Both the position numbers and the translations under genes were made by a program. From Candidatus Poribacteria bacterium (GTDB taxonomy: Bacteria; Poribacteria; WGA-4E; WGA-3G), in the NCBI GenBank assembly GCA_009839745.1, contig VXPE01000003.1, positions 1 to 64,000 of the forward strand: 64,000 bases of DNA. Direction: 5' to 3'. Shown here in pieces: positions 55,319-64,000 of the stretch. The notes below the pieces were generated by a model. The model was not told the DNA's origin. It saw only the letters and a program-made list of their open reading frames with translations, and made no database searches. Each line of letters starts with the position of its first letter. Position 1 is the first letter of the stretch.

Positions 55319-55866
55319 TGAACGCTGTTGTCATAGATACAAACGTTATTTTAACCGCAAAAGGCATGTCTGAACAGGCATGGAACGAATGCGTAACTGC
55401 ATGTCAAGAACGATTAGATGAGATTATTGAAGGTCCTGAAAGAGTGGTTATTGATGACGATTGGATAATTCTCCGTGAGTACATAAACTATCTTGAAGAC
55501 GACGATTCAACGACAGACCCGCGAAACGGTGGGTCCTTTTTGGAATGGTTCATCCGCAATTATGAGAATCCAGAGGAATGCGTGCAAGTGTCTCTCACAC
55601 CATTTGAACATGGAACTGGTTTTGAAGAATTACCCGGTACTTTCAGGGGCTTTGACTCGGACGATAAGAAATTTATTGCTGTAGCAGTTGTGTACGAGCA
55701 GGTGTATCAGCAACAAGCAACGCTTCTACAATCGGTAGATAGTCAATGGTATGGCTCTCGAAACCTATTCATTGAGAATGGCTTAATAGTTGAATTTATC
55801 TGTGAGGAGAACATCCGCGATTTGCATGAACGCCGTGAGAAAAGACGACAGTCACGAACCGAATAG
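55318..55866 (+). CDS. PIN-like nuclease, copy 2
   Basis: 182-aa PIN-like protein, paralogous to 53478-53984 but clearly more divergent than the ATPases are. Acidic positions are kept: Asp7 in VIDTNV, Glu54 in ILREYINYL, Asp116 in DDKKFIAVAV and Asp141 in SVDSQWYG. A basic C-terminal tail (ERREKRRQSR) may bind nucleic acid. It overlaps the ATPase stop by 1 nt and ends 11 nt before res. I infer an RNase or DNase effector. Confidence 0.7.
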   Translation: MNAVVIDTNVILTAKGMSEQAWNECVTACQERLDEIIEGPERVVIDDDWIILREYINYLEDDDSTTDPRNGGSFLEWFIRNYENPEECVQVSLTPFEHGTGFEELPGTFRGFDSDDKKFIAVAVVYEQVYQQQATLLQSVDSQWYGSRNLFIENGLIVEFICEENIRDLHERREKRRQSRTE

Positions 55867-55877
55867 AAGGTATCTAC

Positions 55878-58874
55878 ATGTCAAAAGTTACCATAGAAAA
55901 CCCAGTTATCAACAGCCCATTTGAAGAACCAGAACGGCATTTCAAATTCAATGCGCGCGGTATCACGGAAGAGATTGCCGATGGCAGACGTAGAAGTGAA
56001 TACTTCATGCCCTTTCCGAAACCGAAAAAACGGTCAGGGCAGGACCAGATGCAATTTGAACTTCCCGACCAAGATCTCCGGCAGGCAAACGCCTTTATCA
56101 ATAGCGTGCGGACACAAGTAACGGCGTGGCGCAACAGCGGCTACCCTGGCGTAACGCCGACGACGAGACGACTCCTTGAGCATTGGAATAATCCAGAAAA
56201 TGAACCTCGCCTCTTTTTCTGTCAACATGAAGCCGTGGAGACTGCTATCTATCTCAATGAATGTGACAACAAACAGCGAAATGATTCACTTCACGGACAA
56301 CTTGTAAGAGCGAATGCGGAGGCAAACCCCGATCTTTTCCGAATCGCTTTCAAGATGGCGACAGGTAGTGGTAAAACAGTTGTGATGGCGATGCTCATTG
56401 TGTATCATACACTGAACAAAATCGCGAGTCCCAAAAGAACCATTTTCGCTGACGCGTTTCTCATCGTTGCTCCCGGTGTTACAATTCGAGATCGGCTTCA
56501 GGTTCTCTATCCAGAAAAATCTGACAACGACTATCAGAAAATGAATTTGGTTCCACGTGGGGACTATGACGCACTCTGTCAGGCGAAAATCGTTGTTACG
56601 AACTATCATGCCTTCCAACGCCGGAAGAAGGACGAATTAAGCAGAATAGGCGAAAAGGTCCTCGGTGAGGGTGCTAAAAACTTCACAGAAACGCCGGAAG
56701 AGATGGTAATACGGGTCTGTCGGGGGCTCGGTAAGAAAAAGAATATCATTGTCCTAAACGATGAAGCACACCATTGCTACCGTCCGAAAAAAGAGCAAAA
56801 ATCCGAATCAAAGGAAGATGAGGCACGTTTGTGGATAAACGGACTTGAAGCCGTGAAAGCAAAAATCGGTGTAAAGCAGGTCTATGATTTATCGGCTACG
56901 CCTTTCTTCCTAAAAGGGTCAGGATATGCCACAACGACACCAACTGGAAAGAAACTCAATGAGGGGGTGTTGTTTCCGTGGGTGGTCTCCGATTTTGCGT
57001 TAATCGATGCGATCGAATGTGGTATCGCGAAAGTGCCTCGCGTGCCGGTGGCTGACGATGCAATGAAAGAGGATCCGATTTATCGCCGTCTCTGGGATAC
57101 TGTCCGTCCGAAACTCAGCAAAATCGTTTCTGAGGGTGAACCGCAGCTGCCACAAGAATTAGAAACAGCACTTCAAAGCCTCTATAGCAATTATGAAAAA
57201 TCTTATGATTTGTGGCAAAAAGACCCGCATGGGTTAACCCCACCTGTCCTGATTGTTGTTTGTAATAACACAAAAGTTTCCAAACTCGTTTACGACTGGA
57301 TCGCTGGGTGGGAGAAAAAGACTCCCGATGGGGAAAATATAGTTGTTAAAGGCAATCTTTCGATATTCAATAACGAGGACAACGGTGTATGGAGCGATCA
57401 ATTGAACACAATTCTGATTGATAGCAAGCAATTGGAGTCCGGTGAGGCACTTAGCAACACCTTCAAGAGAGCCGCTCGAACGCAGATTGAACAATTCAGG
57501 CGCAAGATGAACGTAGAGAAAGTTACAGATGGGGATCTATTGCGCGAAGTGATGAACACTGTCGGCAAGAAAGGTGAACTCGGTGAGCAGATAAAGTGTG
57601 TCGTCTCCGTTTCAATGCTGAGTGAAGGGTGGGATGCGAAGCGTGTGACGCATATCCTTGGCGTGCGCGCCTTTAGCACGCAGCTGCTCTGTGAACAGGT
57701 CGTCGGCAGAGGCTTGCGCCGCTCCAGTCACGATGTAGAACAGACAACTGTTCATGTCAACGGAGAACAGGTTGCGTTGGAGACGTTTCCACCGGAATAT
57801 GCAGAAGTCTACGGTGTGCCGTTCTCATTTATCCCAGCAACGGGCAGCGGAAGGGCAATACGTCCAGGTTCTGTAACAGAAGTGGAAGCACTCCCCGAAC
57901 GGCAGGCAGCGTGTGAAATCACATTTCCAATAATTGCCGGTTACCGTCGCCACCGCCCCCCTGAAAAAATTGAGGCTATTTTCACCCCAGAGTCTCGTTA
58001 TGAACTCTCCACCGCGGAGATCCCGGCACGTGTCGAAATCCAGGACCTAACTGGGGAAAGTAAAGAAGTTGAACTACCTTATCTAACGAGATTTCGAGAA
58101 CAAGAAACCGAGTATTCTCTCGCGAATATGGTCATGGAGAGACATCTTCGCGACGATGATAACGATGCAAAGTGGTGGCTGTTTCCGCAAGTGCTTCGTA
58201 TCACGCGCCGTTGGATGAAAGAATGCGTTACCTATAAAGACAACATGTATCCTCAGTATTTTCATATTGGAGAGATTGCACGAAAAGGCGCGTTTCGGAT
58301 TTATCAAGCAATTCTCAGGGGAGAATCACAAACCCAAAACAGTGATTCCGAAAAGGACGCTGAACCTAAAACTTTCCTTCCAATTTTCCGAGACAAGGAG
58401 CGTACCGGATCCACAGAAGGGGTGGCGTTTGAGACGACGCAACCCACATGGGAAACGCGACCGGATAAATGCCATATTTCACATGTCGTCGCGGATACAG
58501 ATTCGTGGGAACAGAAAACCGCACAGGCACTGGAGCAGATGGATGAAGTTGTTGCTTATGTCAAGAACCACAACTTGGATTTCACCATTCCGTATACCAA
58601 CCACAATGGAATGAGCTGGCAATATGTTCCCGATTTCATTACCCGCATCCGAAAGCCCGGCGATAATTCTGGCGATAATATCGTGCACCTGATTCTTGAA
58701 ACTTCAGGTAGGGAACGGGAAGACAAACTGCAAAAAGTAAATACTGTCGAAAATATGTGGTTGCCGGCTGTGAATAGCCATAGTGACTTTGGAGAATGGG
58801 CGTTTCTTGAAATTACCGATCCATGGGATATGCAGAACACCATCCGTGAGTTCATGAGCGAATATGCGTCGTAA
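55878..58874 (+). CDS. Type III restriction endonuclease subunit (Res), unusual nuclease motif
   Basis: 998-aa SF2 helicase-nuclease like the BPTD_3080-type Res proteins. Helicase motifs: Walker A MATGSGKT (160-167), DEAH (295-298) in VLNDEAHHCY, LSATPFF, and motif VI VVGRGLRRSS. The C-terminal nuclease has YVPDF (Asp919), then LILETSG with Glu941-Thr-Ser943. In relatives, as I recall them, this strand reads LILEVKG, so the catalytic Lys of PD-(D/E)xK seems replaced by Ser. A Lys at 950 might substitute. The rest is full length. The C-terminus overlaps the next permease gene by 11 nt. Confidence 0.85.
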   Translation: MSKVTIENPVINSPFEEPERHFKFNARGITEEIADGRRRSEYFMPFPKPKKRSGQDQMQFELPDQDLRQANAFINSVRTQVTAWRNSGYPGVTPTTRRLLEHWNNPENEPRLFFCQHEAVETAIYLNECDNKQRNDSLHGQLVRANAEANPDLFRIAFKMATGSGKTVVMAMLIVYHTLNKIASPKRTIFADAFLIVAPGVTIRDRLQVLYPEKSDNDYQKMNLVPRGDYDALCQAKIVVTNYHAFQRRKKDELSRIGEKVLGEGAKNFTETPEEMVIRVCRGLGKKKNIIVLNDEAHHCYRPKKEQKSESKEDEARLWINGLEAVKAKIGVKQVYDLSATPFFLKGSGYATTTPTGKKLNEGVLFPWVVSDFALIDAIECGIAKVPRVPVADDAMKEDPIYRRLWDTVRPKLSKIVSEGEPQLPQELETALQSLYSNYEKSYDLWQKDPHGLTPPVLIVVCNNTKVSKLVYDWIAGWEKKTPDGENIVVKGNLSIFNNEDNGVWSDQLNTILIDSKQLESGEALSNTFKRAARTQIEQFRRKMNVEKVTDGDLLREVMNTVGKKGELGEQIKCVVSVSMLSEGWDAKRVTHILGVRAFSTQLLCEQVVGRGLRRSSHDVEQTTVHVNGEQVALETFPPEYAEVYGVPFSFIPATGSGRAIRPGSVTEVEALPERQAACEITFPIIAGYRRHRPPEKIEAIFTPESRYELSTAEIPARVEIQDLTGESKEVELPYLTRFREQETEYSLANMVMERHLRDDDNDAKWWLFPQVLRITRRWMKECVTYKDNMYPQYFHIGEIARKGAFRIYQAILRGESQTQNSDSEKDAEPKTFLPIFRDKERTGSTEGVAFETTQPTWETRPDKCHISHVVADTDSWEQKTAQALEQMDEVVAYVKNHNLDFTIPYTNHNGMSWQYVPDFITRIRKPGDNSGDNIVHLILETSGREREDKLQKVNTVENMWLPAVNSHSDFGEWAFLEITDPWDMQNTIREFMSEYAS

Positions 58875-59721
58875 CTACCACCTCCTTATCCTCCTTTTCC
58901 CTGTTGTATTCTGGCTTGTCTGCTTCTTTCTGCTTCCACTTGTATCGGTATTTATTTATAGTTTCATAGAGCGCGGCACATACGGCGGGGTGCGGTGGCA
59001 CTTCACATGGGAAAACTACCAACGTCTGTTTGATGGATTGTATCTCGGTATTCTCTGGCGTTCGGTATCGACAGCGTTGGTCTGCACTGCAGTCTGTCTA
59101 CTCCTCGGTTATCCGTTCGCTTACTATCTGGCACGCTATAAACCGAAACATCGAAACGTCTTGTTACTGCTCGTGGTCGTTCCATTCTGGACGAACTTCC
59201 TCATTCGGACCTACGCGTGGATCCTGATACTACGAACAGAAGGACTCCTGAACAACCTCTTGGGAGCCGTCCTCCCGAATTGGAGTCCGTTAGAACTGCT
59301 GAACACACCCCTCGCTGTCCAAATAGGACTCGTTTATGGATACCTGCCGTTCATGATACTCCCACTCTATGCTGCTTTGGAGCAATTGGATGTGTCGCTG
59401 TTAGAAGCCGCACAGGACTTAGGCGCACCGCCACGCCGGGCGTTCTGGCACATAACCGTGCCGCTGAGTTTGCCCGGTATCCTTGCGGGTTCGATGTTAG
59501 TCTTTATTCCGACGGTAGGTGCGTTTCTAACGCCGGATCTTCTCGGTGGTGGAAAAGTGAGTTATATCGGGAACGTCATTGAGCGGCAATTCAAAACGGC
59601 ACGGGATTGGCCCTTCGGATCGGCACTCTCGTTCATGCTGATGGGCATCGTTCTGGTCGGCACCGTGCTATATTTCCGCGCGTTACAACAAAACGAGGAA
59701 CAACCTGACAGTCCGCGTTAG
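58864..59721 (+). CDS. Polyamine-type ABC transporter permease (PotB-like)
   Basis: 285-aa inner-membrane permease with about six helices, starting RRNYHLLILLFPVVFWLVCFF. The EAA loop that contacts the ATPase is EAAQDLGAPPRRAFWHITVPLSLPGI. It belongs to the spermidine/putrescine PotB family, although related permeases carry other small cations or iron. It overlaps the res stop by 11 nt in another frame, so it is probably transcribed with res, at least in part. The partner permease follows in 14 nt. No ATPase (PotA) or binding protein (PotD) is adjacent. Confidence 0.85.
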   Translation: MRRNYHLLILLFPVVFWLVCFFLLPLVSVFIYSFIERGTYGGVRWHFTWENYQRLFDGLYLGILWRSVSTALVCTAVCLLLGYPFAYYLARYKPKHRNVLLLLVVVPFWTNFLIRTYAWILILRTEGLLNNLLGAVLPNWSPLELLNTPLAVQIGLVYGYLPFMILPLYAALEQLDVSLLEAAQDLGAPPRRAFWHITVPLSLPGILAGSMLVFIPTVGAFLTPDLLGGGKVSYIGNVIERQFKTARDWPFGSALSFMLMGIVLVGTVLYFRALQQNEEQPDSPR

Positions 59722-59735
59722 GGCAGAATTTAAAA

Positions 59736-60524
59736 ATGAAACGTGTTTTCGAAGCCAATATAGGGGTGGTTTACCTCTTTTTATATATGCCGATTTTAGC
59801 GGTTGTGGTGTTCTCATTCAACAGTGGCGAACAGATCTCCGTTTGGGAAGGCTTTACATTCAACTGGTATGCAAGACTGTTTGAAGATGCAGCATTGTGG
59901 CGGGCGTGTTGTAATAGTTTGATGGTAGCAGGCGTTGCGACTGTGATCGCTACCGTTATCGGGACAGCAGCGGCACTCGCTATAGAACGACACCACTTCC
60001 GTTTCCGAACCGCCCTTGTCCGAGTGCTCTATCTTCCGATTATTATCCCTGACATCGTGTTGGCGATTGCGTTGTTGACCTTTTACGTACAAGTCAGGAT
60101 TCCACTCGGCTTAATTACCGTCATCATCGCGCACGGTGTTTTCAACATCGCATACGTTACGATTGTCGTGCGGGCACGCCTGCAAGGTTACGATAACACC
60201 TTAGAAGAAGCAGCGCGCGACCTCGGCGCGAACGAATGGCAGACCTTTTGGCGGATAACACTCCCTCTGATCGCCCCTGGAATTATTGGCGGTGCGCTGC
60301 TCGCCTTCACGCTCTCTATTGATGACTTTGTTATCACGTTCTTTACGGCTGGTGTGGGTTATACGACGCTCTCTGTGCATATCTATTCGCTGCTGAAATT
60401 CGGGATTACACCGAAGATTAATGCCATCTCAACGATGCTGTTGGCGAACTCCATTGTATTTATCCTGCTGTTCTTGTGGTTCCAAGGGGGTGCTACTTCC
60501 TCCCAAAAGCAAGAAACACAGTAG
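59736..60524 (+). CDS. Polyamine-type ABC transporter permease (PotC-like)
   Basis: 262-aa inner-membrane permease, partner of the PotB-like protein. The N-terminus (VYLFLYMPILAVVVFSFN) and the EAA loop EEAARDLGANEWQTFWRITL fit PotC. About six helices are expected. It ends the run of plus-strand genes. ATPase and substrate-binding protein must be encoded elsewhere, because the next genes are a repeat region and alr. Confidence 0.85.
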   Translation: MKRVFEANIGVVYLFLYMPILAVVVFSFNSGEQISVWEGFTFNWYARLFEDAALWRACCNSLMVAGVATVIATVIGTAAALAIERHHFRFRTALVRVLYLPIIIPDIVLAIALLTFYVQVRIPLGLITVIIAHGVFNIAYVTIVVRARLQGYDNTLEEAARDLGANEWQTFWRITLPLIAPGIIGGALLAFTLSIDDFVITFFTAGVGYTTLSVHIYSLLKFGITPKINAISTMLLANSIVFILLFLWFQGGATSSQKQETQ

Positions 60525-60590
60525 CACGGCTATTCGCGCAGATCTGAAATTCCTGTTAGATATAGTCTCAACCTGGGGTCAACCCCGTTC

Positions 60591-60654
60591 GTAGTAAGGC
60601 AATTCATTGCCTGTTCTTCTCATTGCGAGGCAGTGCGATGAATCGCACTACTAC
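60591..60654. repeat. Nested palindromes GGCAAT-TC-ATTGCC and GTGCGAT-GA-ATCGCAC
   Basis: Two perfect hairpins, 60598-60611 and 60633-60648, are enclosed by GTAGTA (60591-60596) and TACTAC (60649-60654). They look like two inverted, stem-divergent copies of one unit. The spacer between potC-like and alr has no gene. Confidence 0.75.
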
Positions 60655-60711
60655 AAACTAACCCTAAAATTCAAAATGAACGAAACACAACTCGTAAATT
60701 TGTGTAAATTG

Positions 60712-60720
60712 TGATATAAT
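60712..60720 (+). promoter_or_regulatory. Extended -10 promoter for alr
   Basis: TGA followed by TATAAT (60715-60720), a TGnTATAAT extended -10. The -35 region is poor, as is usual with extended -10 promoters. The alr ATG follows 33 nt later. Confidence 0.5.
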
Positions 60721-60752
60721 TTTCGTGTTGACGCAGCAAGGTAAAAAACAAC

Positions 60753-61859
60753 ATGCCTTATTTCCGAACACACACAGAAATCGATCTACTGGCAATCAAA
60801 CACAACGCTGAAGCAATCAAGAGACACACAGGTAAACAGTTGATTGCGGTTGTGAAAGCAGATGCTTATGGTCATGGCGCAGTGCGTGTAGCAGAAATAC
60901 TGCGTCCAATCGCTGATATATTTGCAGTCGCAACGGTCGAAGAAGGCATTGAACTACGTCAAGCGGATATACGCACACCGATTCTTATCCTCTTTAGTTG
61001 TTTGCCTACGCAGGTTAAACACATCGTTGAATTCAGTCTGACACCATCAATAGGGAATTGGGAATTCGCGACAGCATTGAATGAAATTGCCTCAGAGACC
61101 GCGCCTACGAAGGTTCACGTCAATGTAAACACTGGAATGAATCGGAGTGGTGTGTGTTGGACAGAAGCCTCGCAGTTTCTGGATAGATTGCAGACGCTGC
61201 CACGGCTTGAAACTGAAGGGCTTTTTACACACCTTGCCACCGCGGATGAGGCAGATAAAAGTTTTGTTTCTGTTCAGTTAAAGCGGTTTTCATCTCTGCT
61301 TGCGGACAACAACGAGAGAATAGTGCATGTAGCAAACAGCGCAGCATCGTTGTTGGTGCCTGAATCCCATTTCGATGCCGTCCGTCCTGGTTTGAGTCTA
61401 TATGGAGTCTACCCGACAACTGAAAAACCTATCCCATTAAAACCGGCACTTACATGGAAGTCCTGTATCGGTTGGACGGGTTTTATTCCCGAAGGGGAGG
61501 GTGTCAGCTACGGATTGACGTATAAAGCGCCTTATCCGACGCGTGTGGCGATGGTGCAGATAGGTTACGGGGACGGCTATTCGCGCTCACTGTCTGGTAT
61601 CGGCGAGGTGTTAATTGGGGGGATGCGTCGCCCGATTATCGGGAGGGTTTGCATGGACGTAAGTGTGGTGCAGTTAGAGCCTTCGGACAAGGTATCTATT
61701 GGTGATGAAGTGGTGCTGATCGGGAAACAGGGAAACGCCGAAATCACGGTCGATGAAGTTGCCCAGCGTGCTGGAACAATTTCCTATGAAATCTTAACGC
61801 AGATAGGTCCCCGTGTAAAAAGGACCTTTCGTCCGGTTAATCATAACAACGAACACTAA
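60753..61859 (+). CDS. alr: Alanine racemase
   Basis: 368-aa PLP enzyme making D-alanine for peptidoglycan. The PLP lysine is Lys35 in VVKADAYGHGAV; the catalytic Tyr lies in GVSYGLTYKAPYPTRV. Other family stretches are GMNRSGV, HVANSAASL, VRPGLSLYGV and GRVCMDVSVVQL. Length is normal. It is the first gene of a new plus-strand group that continues with an ABC ATPase 27 nt downstream. Confidence 0.95.
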   Translation: MPYFRTHTEIDLLAIKHNAEAIKRHTGKQLIAVVKADAYGHGAVRVAEILRPIADIFAVATVEEGIELRQADIRTPILILFSCLPTQVKHIVEFSLTPSIGNWEFATALNEIASETAPTKVHVNVNTGMNRSGVCWTEASQFLDRLQTLPRLETEGLFTHLATADEADKSFVSVQLKRFSSLLADNNERIVHVANSAASLLVPESHFDAVRPGLSLYGVYPTTEKPIPLKPALTWKSCIGWTGFIPEGEGVSYGLTYKAPYPTRVAMVQIGYGDGYSRSLSGIGEVLIGGMRRPIIGRVCMDVSVVQLEPSDKVSIGDEVVLIGKQGNAEITVDEVAQRAGTISYEILTQIGPRVKRTFRPVNHNNEH

Positions 61860-61886
61860 ATCTCATCGGAAACCAGATTGGCCTAT

Positions 61887-62828
61887 ATGAAGATGTTGAT
61901 TGAAGTAAAGAATGTCTCACTTTTATTTGGCACGACAACCGCATTAGATAACCTTTCACTGCAGGTAGAAGGCGGTGCTGTTGGTTTACTCGGACCGAAT
62001 GGGGCAGGGAAAAGCACACTGATTAAGACACTTCTCGGCTTCCTCAAACCGAATGAAGGGGCAGCTACTGTATTCGGATTGGATGCGCAGACGCATCCAT
62101 TGGAAATTCGGAAACAGGTTGGGTACATGCCGGAAGATGAGTGTTTAATACCGGGTATGACCGCTGTCCAATTCGTCTCTTATGCAGGAGAACTCTGTGG
62201 AATGCCGAGACGCGATGCACTGCAACGGGCACACGAAGTGCTCTATTACGTGGGTTTAGATGAAGAACGGTATCGCACCGTGGACGGATACTCCGCAGGT
62301 ATGAAACAACGTGTGAAGTTAGCACAAGCACTCGTCCATGACCCAACACTCTTGCTTCTTGATGAACCCACAAATGGGATGGATACCAGCGGTAGAGAAG
62401 AGATGCTCGAACTCGTTAAAGACATCGCAACCGATAAGAACATCAATGTTATCTTGTCTTCACATTTGCTCCCCGATGTGGAGTTCGCATGTAAAGAAAT
62501 AGTTGCTTTATCACACGGCAGTGTTGCTATCCAAGGACAGATAGAAACACTCAAAGAGAACAAAGGACAATCTTTCGATCTGAAGATCGTAGGTGACAGT
62601 GATGCTTACATCACCGCTTTGGAACGTCATAACTTTCAGGTCGAACTGCACCCCGATAAACGGCTGCGTGTTACGTCCGCACATCAGGAGCAGACGGAGA
62701 CGACATTCTTTTTCAAACTCGCTTACGATACAGGTGTGCAGCTTCGCCAGCTTCGTGGGGTGAAACATACGTTAGAGGATATTTTCGCCGAGGTGATGAG
62801 TGTGGATTCACAATTTTCTAACGATTAA
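61887..62828 (+). CDS. ABC-2-type transporter ATP-binding protein
   Basis: 313-aa ATPase that energises an export-type ABC transporter (ABC-2/multidrug class). Walker A GPNGAGKST, Q-loop GYMPEDECLIPGM, signature YSAGMKQRVKLAQAL, Walker B LLLLDEPTNGMD and switch His in ILSSHLLPDVEF are all present. After the core there is the extra C-terminal region common in these proteins. ATG 61887 is chosen; a TTG three codons earlier is possible. No permease gene follows, since the next gene is an outer-membrane protein, so its partner lies elsewhere. Confidence 0.88.
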   Translation: MKMLIEVKNVSLLFGTTTALDNLSLQVEGGAVGLLGPNGAGKSTLIKTLLGFLKPNEGAATVFGLDAQTHPLEIRKQVGYMPEDECLIPGMTAVQFVSYAGELCGMPRRDALQRAHEVLYYVGLDEERYRTVDGYSAGMKQRVKLAQALVHDPTLLLLDEPTNGMDTSGREEMLELVKDIATDKNINVILSSHLLPDVEFACKEIVALSHGSVAIQGQIETLKENKGQSFDLKIVGDSDAYITALERHNFQVELHPDKRLRVTSAHQEQTETTFFFKLAYDTGVQLRQLRGVKHTLEDIFAEVMSVDSQFSND

Positions 62829-62881
62829 ATCTGAGCTGCTGCGGACGTTGTCCTTGCAGATATTTTTTAGCGGACAGCAAC

Positions 62882-64000
62882 ATGGTGTTAGTGAAGTGTC
62901 TTAACGTCCGACATTTTACGGCTATCTTAACACTCGGCATCTTAACTGCCGTTATATCTTTACCCAGTGCAGCGAATGAGATACTTCGCATTGCTGGGAT
63001 GGGAGGCACCCGTATCGCAACGGCTGCGGAGGACGCAGGCATATTTGGGAATCCAGCATCGCTTGTGGGTGTAAAACACCATAACCTCGCGTTGGGTGCT
63101 ACGGCTGAAAATATCCACTGGGCAGAACTCCCGAAACACGGAACTGTGCAATTCGCGACTGAAGCCAATATCGATATTTCGCCAGCGTTCTACTATTCAC
63201 ACGCATTTGGTAAATGGGGGACGAGTGCTGGATATGCTGCACGATTTACAAATTTTGTGGACTTCACACTTGAAAGGACCCATGCCGAATATCGTCGAAA
63301 CTTACGACAATTTTCCGCTACAACCGATCTGTTCACACGCTATGACTTGCTCCAAGAAAGGAGTTGGACAATAGGGATCAGCCGTGAACTCGGAAAATCC
63401 GCAACGGGTCTGCGCCTTAGATTGTTAAAGCAGGTCGTAAACCGAGGAATGACGATCTCAACTTTAAATTTGGAAGCACGCCACGGACCCGAAGTAGACG
63501 TAGATGTGCCTGAAGAATTGATTGAGGCAATCGTCGAAGAACTACAATTCGGGGACAGAGTCCGAGACATCGTCCATGAACACCAACCGACCCTTGAAAG
63601 AACAGTCAACCGATTAGAACTGGACATCGGGTTTCAACGTCCAATATGGTTTGACCCAAAGCAGACGAATCCGCCGTTGTTGGTAGGTGTCCTTTTTGAA
63701 AATCTCCTGAGAGCAGACTTGGTAGAACCGCACCCTTTCCGAGTTGGTATGGGTGCTGCGTATGAGCCGCTGGAATGGCTTACAGTCGCAGCGGATCTTT
63801 GGCGGGATTTTGGGCAAAAAGGAATAAGTTTCGCGGTTGGCAGCGAATTTCAGAAAACATGGACTGAAATGGCACCAAAAACGGTGGCACTCCGACTCGG
63901 TGCGGGACGGACAGATGCAACGCTGCATTTCTCATTCGGTGTTGGACTCAGACTTGGAACCACGTATTTGGAATACGCCCTGATGCTCGGAAATTTCACA
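62882..64000 (+). CDS. PorV/PorQ-family outer-membrane protein, runs off the window
   Basis: An open frame of 373 codons from ATG 62882 to the window end, without a stop. A signal peptide (AILTLGILTAVISLPSAANE) is followed by the family opening LRIAGMGGTRIATAAEDAGIFGNPASL, which matches the opening of the 6922-8034 protein (GMGGSFVGATRGAHALGSNPAG). Alternating strands with barrel character follow, interrupted by a helical insert around VPEELIEAIVEEL. It is a second, distant member of the same family. The C-terminus is missing. Confidence 0.72.
   Translation, partial: MVLVKCLNVRHFTAILTLGILTAVISLPSAANEILRIAGMGGTRIATAAEDAGIFGNPASLVGVKHHNLALGATAENIHWAELPKHGTVQFATEANIDISPAFYYSHAFGKWGTSAGYAARFTNFVDFTLERTHAEYRRNLRQFSATTDLFTRYDLLQERSWTIGISRELGKSATGLRLRLLKQVVNRGMTISTLNLEARHGPEVDVDVPEELIEAIVEELQFGDRVRDIVHEHQPTLERTVNRLELDIGFQRPIWFDPKQTNPPLLVGVLFENLLRADLVEPHPFRVGMGAAYEPLEWLTVAADLWRDFGQKGISFAVGSEFQKTWTEMAPKTVALRLGAGRTDATLHFSFGVGLRLGTTYLEYALMLGNFT

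Overview
The window reads as chromosomal DNA of an uncultivated Gram-negative bacterium. The gene mix fits Candidatus Poribacteria best: a phytanoyl-CoA-dioxygenase-like enzyme, a TPR/FG-GAP/ASPIC protein, PorV/PorQ-like outer-membrane proteins, secreted peptidases with Por-type C-terminal tails, futalosine menaquinone synthesis, and many interspersed palindromic repeats. This placement is inference; there is no rRNA gene, and I found no tRNA gene and no CRISPR array.

Region by region. 0.1-3.4 kb: a PhyH/glycosidase-like operon behind a good sigma-70 promoter, a gene remnant next to a MITE-like element, and a CBM9 secreted protein with a small membrane protein. 3.7-10.8 kb: housekeeping run ftsH-folP-acpS-PorV-like, a GcvH-like protein without its lipoyl lysine, a THUMP RNA methyltransferase, and mqnD. 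10.8-20.5 kb: SdiA-regulated-like propeller, a beta-gamma-crystallin/ThuA-like fusion, a flotillin-like protein with 22-residue tandem repeats, a zinc-finger/CBM-like protein, an M6 peptidase and a lipoprotein. 20.5-25.7 kb (minus strand): DinG-type helicase, HtrA-type protease, M28 peptidase. 25.8-37.4 kb: TGS GTPase, TonB-like/VWA protein, M20 amidohydrolase, a broken cyclase, a TPR protein, aconitase, small proteins, a frameshifted lipoprotein and an aldo/keto reductase. 37.6-46.2 kb: dnaE, an MFS exporter and a very large TPR/FG-GAP/ASPIC protein. 46.2-52.1 kb: repeat-rich accessory DNA with two unknown coiled-coil genes and a type III Mod methyltransferase. 52.1-58.9 kb: an operon of ATPase-PIN, ATPase-PIN, then type III Res. 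58.9-64 kb: two polyamine-type permeases, alr, an ABC ATPase and a PorV/PorQ-like protein running off the end.

The most interesting system is the accessory island at about 46.8-58.9 kb. A type III restriction-modification locus is split: Mod has its own promoter, and Res is the last gene of an operon that opens with a duplicated two-gene cassette (SMC/OLD-like ATPase plus PIN-like nuclease, each pair joined by a TAATG overlap). The ATPase copies match at their ends and diverge in the middle. One copy has altered catalytic motifs, and Res lacks the usual lysine of its nuclease motif. I suggest this is a composite, possibly undescribed defence locus. Its flanks carry dense palindromes with covarying stems.

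All family names come from motif recognition by eye; no database search was run.
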